A stretch of DNA of 64,000 bases from Pterobdella sp. o SKG-2022. Its lineage: Eukaryota > Annelida > Clitellata > Hirudinida > Piscicolidae. Below the pieces are notes generated by a model, which was not told the origin of the DNA, searched no databases, and saw only the letters and a program-made list of their open reading frames with translations. The stretch is taken from positions 10,420,324-10,484,323 of the forward strand of contig OZ038321.1 in NCBI GenBank assembly GCA_964035795.1. The letters run 5' to 3'. Positions 56,729 through 61,059 of the stretch are shown here, piece after piece. The position numbers and the translations under genes are program-made. Each line of letters starts with the position of its first letter. Position 1 is the first letter of the stretch.

Positions 56729-59700
56729 GGAATTTACCTTTAAAAAGAGAAGCATTTAAGAAAGTTATCAGTGTAACAAACACCATCAACAAGACAATAT
56801 ACCACCAATGGTGAATACCAAAAAGACTTGAAATATTATCTGTAAAATTATAAACTATTATTATTATTATTCAAACTTTCATTTTTTTGAAAAAAAAAAC
56901 AGCTAAAAATATTGTCAATTGCCAATAAGTTTTTTCCATTGTTTTTTTGTCAGTAGCAGTTGTTCTTATTTTGTGCAAATCTTCCAAGTTATTTAAATTG
57001 ATATTGAGATTTGAGGTCATTTTGTAAAACTGAAACTATTTTGGTTTTTGGTCGGCCTCGAGTTGGTTTGGTTGGAGCTTGGAAGTATGCATCCATTGAT
57101 GTTTGCGCAGACGAGTCTGGACTCAGTCTTGGTATGTGTCCTAGTAAGATGAGTCTTGTTTCGTATTGTGGAGCTGAGTTTTATTTGGCTAGTTTTGCGA
57201 TACAGTTCTTTATTTGTGATTTTTTCTGACCAAAAATCGCCTATGATCCTTCGAAGAAGACGTCGGTGGAAAGCGTCTAGCTTCTCCTCGCTAGTTTTCA
57301 TCAATGACCACGTGCCACAGTTGTAAAGCAATATGGGGAGAATATATGCGCCGAACATTCTCAGTTTTTTGTTTTGGCTAATTTTGTTTTTGTGACACAG
57401 TATCCACAGTTTGTTCATAGCAACCAGAGTTAGGGCTTTTCTGTGGTAAATTTCTTTATTCATTGATAGGTACGTTCCTAGTTTTTTTGTTTTTATATTA
57501 TCGAGGCTGGTAGGTGATAGTGTGGTTATTTCTGTTTTTTCAGGGTTTACTTTGAGGTTGTATTTTGCCATTTGTTTCGAACTTTCTATTATATCTAGAG
57601 GTTTCTCAGTTACGAAATCTATGTTGCTTGCGTGAATCAGTTCTTTTTCACCTAGTTGGTCTGAGAGTTGGGATATTGCTTCTTTTAGATATATACAGAA
57701 CAGTATAGGGCTCAGGCTATCTGCTTGTGGTGCACCTATTGTTGACTCAAAAAGATTTGATTTATTGTTGCAGCTTTTGATTGTAAGGATCGTGTTTGAA
57801 AGGAGGTATGTTATTAGTGTGATGTCGTCTGCAGGGAAAAATTTTGAACAGGTTTCTATGAGTAAGTTTCGTTGAATTGTGTCGAACGCGGCGGAGACAT
57901 CTATACTTGTTATTATGCTATTTTTTTTCGTTTTATACACGGTAGAAATATTGGAGCGATGGACCCGAATGATTTCAGTGGTAAATCTACCTTTTTTGAG
58001 CGCTGATTGCGTGGGGCCCATAAACTCTTCTGCGGCTTCTTGTATTCTATTGAGGGTGATGAGAGTTAAGATTTTTCTTAATACCGGAACAATGCAGATT
58101 GGTCGTAGGTTTTCGGGTTTCAGTGTTTTGTGTGGTTTGGGAATGGGTATAAGAATGGTAGAGTTAATACCGATGTCTTTTCACAATGAAATGGCTCGTA
58201 TTAACTCATAGGTTATTGTTTTAGTTATACTAATTTAGCATATTTACAAGTTCAGCAGTAATACCTTCATTTTCTTGGCATTTTCCATTTCAAGTTTTTT
58301 TTATTGCATTTTGAAATTCTTCAATATTAATTATTTTATCGAAAGTTTTTGGAAGGGTTAGTTGTATTAGATGGATGGCTGAGACATCTGGACTGAACTT
58401 CTTCTTGAAGTGATTTTCAATGTCTTCTATTTGGCTTGTTACTTTGCAAGAGTTTTTCATTTTCAAAAATTTGACAGCTTGACAAATTTTCATGTTATCA
58501 GAGCATCTTTCAATTTTCAGTAGTTGCCTATCTAGCCACTTATCATAATGTATTTTGGCTTTGCATTTAAGCTGCTTTATTTGTTGCTTTCTCAATTGTT
58601 TTAGCTTTTCATATTCTATATTGTTTTTTATTTTTGTTTTCATTTTTAGCCAAGTGTCTTTTTGTTTTCTATACAGTTCTGCTAGTTCTGGGTGATTGCT
58701 CCATGGCTTGAGATTATTTTTGCTTTTATTTAGAAATGTTTTTTCTGCTATTTCTTTTAAGCCTTTTAGCATACTTTTGGTGGATGGAAAATGTATCTTA
58801 TTCAAAAGTTGTGTTTTGAGTTTGTAATTAAGCTGGTGCTCTTGATTATCCATTTCTAAGATTATTTTTTTGTTTGAATTTGATTTATATTTGGTAAGGT
58901 TTAGTGTTTAGAATAGTTGTTTTGCCTAGTCTATGGTCAGAGAGGGTTTCCATGCCATTGTGAGATTTTGCTGAAACTATTCTCCATTTGTGTTTGGCTG
59001 GTATGATTATATAATCAATTATGTTGAAAATTGGGATAAGTTTATTGCCTATTTTCCTTGTGCCTTCCCAGGTTATGTTCTTTGCTTTTTGTTTGAAGCA
59101 AGTGTTTGTAACTATGAGGTTTTTTGTTGATTAAAGTTTATAGAGAAATGTTCCATTGCTGTTTTGCCTTCCTCTTTCAAAGCTGCCTGTTACCATATTT
59201 TTTTTGTTTCCAAGTTTAGCATTGAAGTCATCTAAGAGAATGAGTAGTGTTTTTAGGTTGTTTCTTTGTTGTGGATTGAAGCTCTTCTATGAATGTGATC
59301 TCTTCATTTTCATCTACTAGAGATTTCACTTGAGTTGGTTCATACACTCCAACAATAGAAAAGGTTTTTTATTTATTCCCACAATGACACTTTTTACTCT
59401 GTCTGATATCATATATAAACTTTACATGAAATAATTATATTCAAAAATTCTTCAGATACATTATGTATCAATTTTTTGTAAATTGTTATTAAAATAACTT
59501 TACAGAGGCAATATTTTGATACTATTTTTTATTCAACTAAAATTTTAAAAAAATTTAACTTTGTCATAATTCATTAGTTGAATAAAATAGTATCAAAGTA
59601 GTGCCTCTTTTTGTGTAGTTATTTTTAAAAGCAATATTCAGATTGAAAATTATAAAAGACAAAATTGTGATGGAAACAAACACCACTTATTTATTCATTT

Positions 59701-60375
59701 AAATCACTTGATAACGTAATTTCGCTTTACGAATAGTTCAGTGATTCAAATTAATAAATACTTCGTTTGTTTTTCTCACTATTCTACATCAACAAAACTA
59801 TCTACTCTTCAAATAAGGAAGTTTTTCAGGTTTATAAAAACACACAAGCACATTATGAAATTGAACTGCAGTTTTGCAATTTAAAGTGAATATCTAAGTT
59901 AGCATAATCATACATATTTAATGATTCAATAAAACGAAACTTTTCGTGAGATGAACTCACATTATCGAATATGAAAATTTGTATAACCGAGAATGTGAAT
60001 TAAACTTAGGGAATCTTCGTATTATTCAGTTTATAAATATTCGAATAAAATTTTTTCGAGAAAAGAATTTAGTTTTAGAATTTCAATTTTTTCTAGATTT
60101 TAAAATATTCAACTACTCAATATTATAAATACCTTACCAATCAAAACTTACATTGAAGCCAAGAATGTATGTAAAATGGATGAAAAGATACAAGTATTGA
60201 AAGAATGAACATGAACGTAGCCATAAAAAGCCACGAGGATAAAAGAGTAGATGAGAGCCTTTTCCTCAATATCTAATGTGTTTAGCTAGGTTAAGAGAAA
60301 AATAAATTCAACATAAATGAATAGAACCAAATAAACCTTATCATTACAAACGTCAAACAAAACTCCAAAGTCCAT
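34467..60375 (-). CDS. NDC1: NDC1 transmembrane nucleoporin, 13 exons
   Basis: NDC1 anchors the nuclear pore complex in the nuclear envelope. Exons (minus): 60375-60337, 60285-60152, 49606-49480, 49297-49192, 44916-44859, 44761-44635, 41887-41795, 39479-39427, 35683-35520, 35431-35061, 34947-34833, 34765-34665, 34610-34467. All junctions are GT/AG and the phases agree throughout (543 aa). The N-terminal half has hydrophobic membrane segments; the C-terminal half has the family blocks YLACIDLKNIAKL, SQIFGLSKEGKQPIYW, SQMHIWMLRGLSLLV, FEEDEYGVVQRDLPNIL and AIYRITTTFED. Vertebrate NDC1 is about 670 aa, so N-terminal segments may be missing. The introns hold most of the LINEs and SINEs between 35700 and 60150. 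Confidence 0.85.
34665..34765 (-). CDS. NDC1: NDC1 exon 12
   Basis: Codes LSLLVLCSFEEDEYGVVQRD then LPNILTCFISIYE; matches the human block LSHLV..S..ED.FGVVQ..LP.IL. Donor GAG|GTTTAT. Confidence 0.9.
34833..34947 (-). CDS. NDC1: NDC1 exon 11
   Basis: Phase 0 after acceptor TTTATAG: LVCWLKSLKTSKYWLNERVE, then KKRLLFQHSQMHIWMLR. QMHIW.L.G is the most conserved word of the family. Confidence 0.9.
35061..35431 (-). CDS. NDC1: NDC1 exon 10
   Basis: 371 nt, low-complexity cytoplasmic linker rich in S, N, K and T (TSRLLKRSLNNDSISSENES ... SNSLTPVKPFFTTR). This corresponds to the variable serine-rich region before the C-terminal domain. Confidence 0.8.
35520..35683 (-). CDS. NDC1: NDC1 exon 9
   Basis: SQIFGLSKEGKQPIYWSQIL then HSVILNLHVFCQSIQSS; matches human R.EVFSLS.PGG.P.NW..I. 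and the following helix. The donor leaves phase 1. Confidence 0.9.
35780..37610 (-). mobile_element. Jockey/CR1-like LINE copy B (inside NDC1 intron 8)
   Basis: Minus strand, sense with NDC1. RT region: LDPMQPSNYRPILNLFFHVS (36820; the NYRPI motif), FQSAYRFHHSTKILLLYITD (QS.YR..HST), VLVSRYFSCFRS, VSFHFGVPQGSVLGPILFFL (36500; GVPQGSVLGP), HVALCHQVADDITLYRSL (ADD box), LKILGVTFDPSLNFTHLPLR (36150) and the C-terminal part to 35907. The 3' region equals that of copy A. Frames switch several times. Confidence 0.85.
37616..39300 (-). mobile_element. LINE with endonuclease and zinc finger but deleted RT
   Basis: Minus strand inside NDC1 intron 8. Endonuclease end 39087-38872 (EFLICFGDFNGHVGKQIDGF, NDLCLKNAWF) and 38900-38640 (TYNGGLGRETEIDFALAGRR). 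Then a continuous 161-codon frame (38637-38152): IWKTFDEVCGIRKGRAKKGK, DPCGVCCKRVMAKSLICSKC, NFWIHARCAKI (zinc finger C-x2-C...C-x2-C...H..C...C-x2-C), FLYLVGKVAFSEDSETAV and KIKGRVCASCV. Downstream pieces reach 37616 (KVGLKEEDALDRKKWSLGIY). The whole reverse transcriptase between EVCG and the zinc finger is absent. Confidence 0.8.
39427..39479 (-). CDS. NDC1: NDC1 exon 8 (53 nt)
   Basis: YLACIDLKNIAKLDFNK, completed to R across the junction; matches human YLALQDLMLLSQYSPSRR. A very short exon flanked by CACAG and GTATTA. Confidence 0.85.
39621..39798 (-). mobile_element. tRNA-Ile-derived SINE, copy 4 (minus)
   Basis: Minus strand: GGCCCGTATAGCTCAGAGAT, anticodon arm TTAGACTAATTATCTAA (AAT), T-arm GGGTTCGATATCG, closing GCGCGGGCC, then the shared body with ACACCTGTTCCACGG and the tail GCTTCATAAATACCGAATTA. 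It lies only about 160 bp from copy 5, head to head. Confidence 0.9.
39961..40118 (+). mobile_element. tRNA-Ile-derived SINE, copy 5
   Basis: Head GGCCCGTATAACTCAGAAGT, anticodon arm ATTAGCCTAATTACCTAAA (AAT), T-arm GGGTTCGATGCC, closing CATGGGCC; the body and GGAAAAAGCGCCTTATGAAC tail with ATTAC repeats follow. Confidence 0.9.
40125..41330 (+). mobile_element. Plus-strand LINE split by a jockey-like LINE
   Basis: 40125-40440 carries NNYRGMCRLEIHLKLLE, QRGFMAGRSTKDAIF (the GF..GR.T.DAIF motif) and NGTQVGCPL. After the minus-strand insertion (40441-40905) the post-RT part resumes: VVELVKVFKYL at 40930, then LEQARR / ATTLEQARRVPVTRHNYPIE and the FFGHL word at 41300. Both parts belong to one decayed LINE. 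Confidence 0.6.
40441..40905 (-). mobile_element. Jockey-like LINE 3' end with poly(A) tail
   Basis: On the minus strand: YPTFVGKEFDEVETNFTTTN, QPPPIHESETTTLAALSPNS, SPHSRPTQIKQITFHPLIPQ, SCLLCHTHHHDTLHLFTCPK, TESLWTDPVRPGTQPGLECS and a run of A residues at 40447-40441. The HDT.HLF.C motif and terminal LW..P mark the C-terminus of this family. The fragment is 5'-truncated and inserted in the plus-strand LINE. Confidence 0.75.
41480..41620 (-). mobile_element. Fragment of the 3'-hairpin LINE family
   Basis: The plus-strand text CTCTATTAAGTGGGTGCACA and TTTTTGCTGGTTTACAACG matches 8290-8385 (CTCTATTGAGTGGATCCGCA, TTTTTGCTGGTTTACCACG), i.e. the minus-strand C-terminal coding part of the LINE at 8215-10935. 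Confidence 0.65.
41795..41887 (-). CDS. NDC1: NDC1 exon 7
   Basis: 31 codons, phase 0 at both ends: TTDLEVSQRYVSKDQTNLCG then ALNQDNNLLLK. It corresponds to the segment between the last membrane helix and YLA..DL in NDC1. Confidence 0.75.
42003..42146. mobile_element. Hairpin repeat family 2 (MITE-like)
   Basis: Imperfect inverted repeat of about 48-bp arms: left TTTCGATAAA ... TCATAAAACGTTAG, right (complement) TTTTCGATGAA ... TCATAAAACCTTAG. Solo arms occur at 15540-15592, 18768-18832 and 49681-49736. Non-coding; it lies in NDC1 intron 6. Confidence 0.6.
42605..43210 (-). mobile_element. L2/CR1-like LINE C-terminus and 3' end
   Basis: Minus strand, one long frame without ATG from about 43150 to 42730: RLDYCNSYLYSLPSTLSGKL, QKIQNHIARNVRN, LDNLHWLFIPKRLIFKIAAF, HHSKAPGYLYNLTNSS, FSHAAPSIWNALPNEVRSLS. 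These are the DYCNSL, Q..A.R, L..LHWLPI..R..FK, AP.YL and WN.LP..VR blocks in correct order. The 3' end reads GAAAAATGCGCTATATAAAT, close to the tail of the SINE family here. Despite its good frame it is only the last third of an element. Confidence 0.85.
43260..44025 (+). mobile_element. LINE with zinc finger (plus)
   Basis: The plus strand across frames gives CLCWPRKSF-like AFVDLEKAFD (LYLPLLT/AFVDLEKAFD near 43370-43400), WGLLYADDLVIITKSL at about 43615-43660 (catalytic YADD intact), then SCKICWKGVSVIVILCTLHW and VHKRCSGLK with CRACLDLQAVDAECKADE (zinc finger, 43790-43970), then YQVVNQL. The finger sits between the palm and the C-terminal domain, as in the copies at 51600-53370, 49950-51345 and 55930-56600. 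Stops throughout. Confidence 0.7.
44030..44300 (+). mobile_element. Leader fragment of the 3'-hairpin LINE family
   Basis: CTGGGCATCTGACTAAAGTG, TGGATAACAGTAGACTC, CGACAAACTGATATTTTCC, AAATGATCATTC and CGATAGTTTCAAGTTGGACG correspond in order to the 5' leader of the LINE at 10935-10650 (minus). No coding part follows, and the 3' end was not found. Confidence 0.65.
44635..44761 (-). CDS. NDC1: NDC1 exon 6
   Basis: KDEETIYSLLNMRLLYTHVC then a hydrophobic helix VIVCLRIFVIVLPIL; matches human DTVSGLLNLSLLYHVWLC and the last membrane segment. Confidence 0.8.
44859..44916 (-). CDS. NDC1: NDC1 exon 5 (58 nt)
   Basis: ALFLLYLQLLSIDNLYRCS; completes a membrane segment. Phase 1 in and phase 2 out, exactly joining exons 4 and 6. 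Strong donor ACC|GTAAGT. Confidence 0.7.
44920..45585. other. NDC1 intron sequence, mostly unassigned
   Basis: No gene recognised. Near 45518 the motif GGCTATGCTACGTCAACA recurs (see also 24587 and 39302). Confidence 0.45.
45590..46085 (-). mobile_element. LINE reverse transcriptase fragment
   Basis: Minus strand: NSQCGFRAKRSTTDLISTFR then QSQEKSREQNTLVIVIVDAA and EAFDLVDRESLYIVFLKSSN (45980-45820: QCGFR..RST.D, ...F.D...AFD.V.R), later ALYTDNAALCIF and FGLTISLEKK. RT motifs 2-4 are clear; the region between them has shifted frames. It is probably the same family as the plus-strand LINE at 61060-62421, which keeps the preceding part. Confidence 0.75.
46085..46925 (+). mobile_element. LINE RT fragment of the 3'-hairpin family (plus)
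   Basis: 46375-46584: KCRKLAGSSDIVTKMLKVSG (KCRK..G.SGIV.EMLK.SG in the copy at 9100). 46687-46905: FGVTFGIHRRSVSSSLLLIF, LSIEFRTGVLLKILCGDELV and LISEAIDKRIYKF, equal to GVHQGSVLSPLLFIL, ELLYADDLVLISESLDD in the copy at 50341. The catalytic YADD reads CGDE, so it is dead. Confidence 0.75.
46929..47275 (+). mobile_element. Short LINE derivative: 5' leader joined to 3' hairpin (plus)
   Basis: GTCCTGGGCATAACGTTAAA to AACTAAAAATGGCTTTT is a near copy of the LINE leader at 10935-10645, and at 47217 it changes directly to ATTAGCCGACTGCTGTATAC and the 3' hairpin with TACAGCAGTATAATCTAATA. About 350 bp remain of an element of several kb. The junction lies at a short shared TTTATT-like word. No coding capacity. 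Confidence 0.8.
47223..47263 (+). promoter_or_regulatory. LINE 3' nested hairpin
   Basis: CTGCTGTA...TACAGCAG outer stem and CCCAG-CTA-CTGGG inner stem, identical to 8229-8270 (minus). Confidence 0.7.
47475..47680 (-). mobile_element. Two LINE 3'-end scraps
   Basis: Minus strand: CTGACTGCTGTTAACCCCAG (47655) with TATAATCTGATG is a decayed 3' end of the hairpin family. CGACTGCTGTCAAACCCAG (47545) followed by GCTTGCCTTGGCGCTATACA joins such an end to an L2-like tail (compare 55880-55915). Confidence 0.55.
47690..48800 (+). mobile_element. LINE with zinc-finger and C-terminal pieces
   Basis: The plus strand gives SVRCNECKEWTHFRFSKLEK at 47730-47790 (zinc finger: CNEC..WTH), TAKPTPTC / CRYLGDVFN-like text and TKKKVVYESHM, then a second C-terminal part at 48347-48800: NYSTCVRRAMLHAAETRTVT, LNRLKRKNLIRWICNVRAND (SCVRSAMLHGSETW.., L.R...M.RWICNV), and at the end NRSEWKGLL. 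Multiple shifts; possibly two overlapping copies. Confidence 0.65.
48818..48985. repeat. Minisatellite, 29-bp unit
   Basis: About five to six tandem copies of a 29-bp unit, ATTCTATTTCTATTTATTTT followed by ACTTAAATT. The first complete units are identical, later ones vary (TCTAATTTATTTATT, TTTAATGTATTTATATT). Confidence 0.85.
49192..49297 (-). CDS. NDC1: NDC1 exon 4
   Basis: TSVITRVKESLNQNLASVPS then WKFPLFVHVVVALIV; basic loop followed by a membrane helix, like FLRFRRSLLLLV...SLFLVRNFCILYYFLG in human. Donor GTCG|GTAGGT. Confidence 0.7.
49480..49606 (-). CDS. NDC1: NDC1 exon 3
   Basis: YKNKPMSLYNRLIVSSSVSA then VLAVCLVISSIKNSHYVYKF; one membrane helix. The donor chosen (GAA|GTTAAT) is weak but keeps phase 0 with exon 4. 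Confidence 0.65.
49681..49736 (-). repeat. Solo arm of hairpin repeat family 2
   Basis: ATAAGTTTAGCCTTATCATA followed by AAACATTAGC, one arm of the repeat seen complete at 42003-42146; just outside NDC1 exon 3. Confidence 0.5.
49950..51345 (+). mobile_element. 3'-hairpin family LINE with intact YADD and zinc finger
   Basis: The plus strand opens with WLKDCNNWKGITLLSVPKII (NYRGITLLSVP). The main frame 50341-50988 contains MSPLLFILVLEALSRELRTG, WELLYADDLVLISESLDD (catalytic YADD), FEKWKLEIESKGLRVN, then a zinc finger QSCWRQLNFCSTCSHWVDKI-CSG...YVCPRCLN, FCYLGDMFCAGGGCELAVIN and LYTSCVRSVLLHGSENWAP. It continues in other frames to LNRAEW and LLADCCIPQ at 51300. The 3' hairpin is at 51270-51311. 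5'-truncated and frameshifted, but the best-preserved palm-to-finger region in the window. Confidence 0.85.
51270..51311 (+). promoter_or_regulatory. LINE 3' nested hairpin
   Basis: CTGCTGTA...TACAGCAG outer stem intact; the inner stem has CTCAG opposite CTGGG, where the C-to-T change still allows a T-G (U-G) pair, suggesting the RNA fold mattered. Confidence 0.65.
51600..53370 (+). mobile_element. LINE with RT, zinc finger and C-terminal domain (plus)
   Basis: 51710-51913: RRRPKLEVEAVRKVLGRMKC then RKASSSSGVVAEILQASSEE (K.RKA.G.SGV.AE.L..S). 52243-52470: YFAFVDLEKAFDKVPRKVIK and SLKVGVHQGSELSLW (RT motifs). LLYADVL-like residues (WELLYADVL) near 52510 replace YADDL. 52623-52904: FALCDHWIHKRCSGSKGKLV, FKCKVCLDPKVVDVKC (zinc finger), LCYLGQIISAKDGAKASIVT. 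The C-terminal part runs to FRDRLGILDIK (53110) and ends with ATGATGATGAT at 53360. Broken in all parts. Confidence 0.8.
53400..54140. other. Unassigned NDC1 intron sequence
   Basis: No clear motif. A minus-strand open stretch at 54102-53845 is hydrophobic but AT-rich and has no good splice signals in phase with NDC1, so it is not annotated as an exon. Confidence 0.4.
54150..54650 (-). mobile_element. LINE C-terminal domain and 3' end
   Basis: Minus strand 54638-54348: ILRRAKKWMLRMMCGVQLTD then AVNTKELMVRSGLNNTIVEV (the R...W.LR.MCGV.L.D...T.EL..R.GL motif), continuing EDDDCVEQEWKFEMEGSRRR, GRPRLAWKN and MPMTE to about 54185, then a TATATA tail. It may be the distal part of the LINE at 55930-56600, split by the L2-like insertion. 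Confidence 0.75.
54650..55925 (+). mobile_element. L2-like LINE, 5'-truncated, with 3' end
   Basis: Plus-strand RT pieces: HSIEVALLHVLDEVYIGCNN-like (54675), LLDFSAAFDTIDQ (54770; LDFSAAFDTIDH), EHGVPQGCVL-like (54930), HQYADDIQSPIK (55025; YADD), FASKWFTEQTST-like, TEIIFGN, LKVLIITIDEKLSFDYHI (55255), then 55470-55730 MNKAARISLDIS, LSQLHWLPVYKRISFKIALI and IPGYLTNLI. The 3' end GGCGCTATATAAATAGTTAT and (TTA)n closes at 55920. Order and tail identify the L2/CR1 group. Frames shift several times. Confidence 0.85.
55930..56600 (-). mobile_element. LINE palm to zinc finger fragment (minus)
   Basis: Minus strand from 56560: DVGVGVSQGSVLSPFLFS-like residues, LYELLHADDLVLMAETMEEL (YADD reads HADD) at about 56450-56400, WKAAFKKRF, DPCSVCGKRA at 56290, then VRCKTCKRWVHAWCARIKKV (zinc finger, 56245-56190), FECRVFLNVSNK, ERVNNFCYLGDNINGAGGSE and SSMLCGKRHT. 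The upstream end is the TA microsatellite. The L2-like LINE follows directly at its downstream end. Confidence 0.8.
56636..56725. repeat. (TA)45 microsatellite
   Basis: About 90 bp of uninterrupted TA repeats at the 5' border of the LINE fragment at 55930-56600. The tract will be hard to assemble and its length may be approximate. Confidence 0.95.
56930..59400 (-). mobile_element. LINE with long RT frame, catalytic box lost
   Basis: Minus strand. Endonuclease traces 59400-58900 (VYEPTQVKSLVDENEEITFI, SLRWLQC). Linker frame 58853-58290: HPELAELYRKQKDTWLKMKT, KLKQLRKQQIKQLKCKAKIH. RT frame of 334 codons 58021-57017: TQSALKKGRFTTEIIRVHRS, SIITSIDVSAAFDTIQRNLL, STIGAPQADSLSPILFCIYL, LIHASNIDFVTEKPLDIIES, KYNLKVNPEKTEITTLSP, ILLYNCGTWSLMKTSEEKLD, AFHRRLLRRIIGDFWSEKIT. 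The usual YADD is HASN, so both catalytic aspartates are gone although the frame is long. Family related to the plus-strand LINE at 7270-8204/10950-11340. Confidence 0.85.
59488..59628. mobile_element. Hairpin repeat family 3 (MITE-like)
   Basis: Inverted repeat with about 50-bp arms: AAAATAACTTTACAGAGGCA, TTTTGATACTATTTTTTATT and CAACTAA on the left mirror TTAGTTGAATAAAATAGTAT, CAAAGTAGTGCCTC and GTAGTTATTTTTAA on the right. A decayed copy lies at 20890-20975. Confidence 0.75.
59672..59775. mobile_element. Palindromic MITE, copy 3 (diverged)
   Basis: GGAAACAAACACCACTTATT at the left and AATAAATACTTCGTTTGTTT at the right are approximate complements; the inner arms TCACTTGATAACGTAA and CTTTACGAATAGTTCAGTGA also pair. 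The terminal words match copies 1 and 2. Confidence 0.65.
60152..60285 (-). CDS. NDC1: NDC1 exon 2
   Basis: Acceptor TTTTTCTCTTAACCTAG with a good pyrimidine tract, donor AAT|GTAAGT. Codes LNTLDIEEKALIYSFILVAF then YGYVHVHSFNT and ILHTFLAS, one or two membrane segments. Phase 2 at the end joins exon 3. Confidence 0.65.
60337..60375 (-). CDS. NDC1: NDC1 putative first coding exon
   Basis: The ATG at 60375 gives MDFGVLFDVCNDK and donor AAG|GTTTAT, of the same form as the exon 12 donor. It joins exon 2 over a 51-bp intron in phase 0. No stop occurs just upstream, so the true start may lie further 5'. Confidence 0.4.
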
Positions 60376-60399
60376 TTCAGTAATTCGTTTTTTCAAAAT

Positions 60400-61055
60400 A
60401 TAAAAGCGTCAAAAACGTGGTTCTATCGCGAAGCAATAACTTTTAGACTAGTCAATGGATCATTTTGGATTGCGCATGTCTATAAAACGTTCAAAAATTA
60501 AAGCGCGTTTTATTGTAATTTAGAAAAATGAAAAGTATTATTTTTATCAAAATAGTTTTTTAAATAATTTATTTTGTTTTTAATACTGAAAAAACTATCC
60601 TAAAAAACATTTTATTCAAATTTTTAGTTGGCGCATGCATGTGAAACCGGGTTGCGGAGAACTGAGCCATTTACATTCACAGCGGATAAAGGGAAATTTG
60701 GACTATTTTTTTAATAATGTTCATTTTGGGCACTAGAACAGTGTAAGTTCATAGTTTGATTATAGTGATGCCTAAGCTTTTTCCAATAGCCAATGGGATT
60801 GAAATCGCTTTGGACCAATCATAGGCTTTGTTTGAATATTGAAGACCAGATTTTTTAAAATATGCTATTTCTCCCGCTATGAAAGCATTTTTTTGGTTTT
60901 TTTTTTGCTATTTTTCATTAATATTTTTAAAATAAAGGGTACTATTTAATAATTCTATTATTGGTCCAAATCTGAAGTGCCTAACACCAGGTCTCATCAC
61001 AGTGCAGACTGTGACTCCGATCATAGCCTTTTTTTTGTCGTCTTCTATTTTTAAC
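60400..61055. other. Upstream region of NDC1, nothing assigned
   Basis: If the exon at 60337-60375 is first, the promoter should lie here. I see no clear TATA box or initiator that can be singled out from the AT-rich background. The minus-strand stretch 61198-60908 lacks recognisable motifs. Confidence 0.35.
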
Positions 61056-61059
61056 CAAA

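Noticed and set aside
56532..56814. Poly-(IY) proteins
   Set aside because: Translation of the TA microsatellite.
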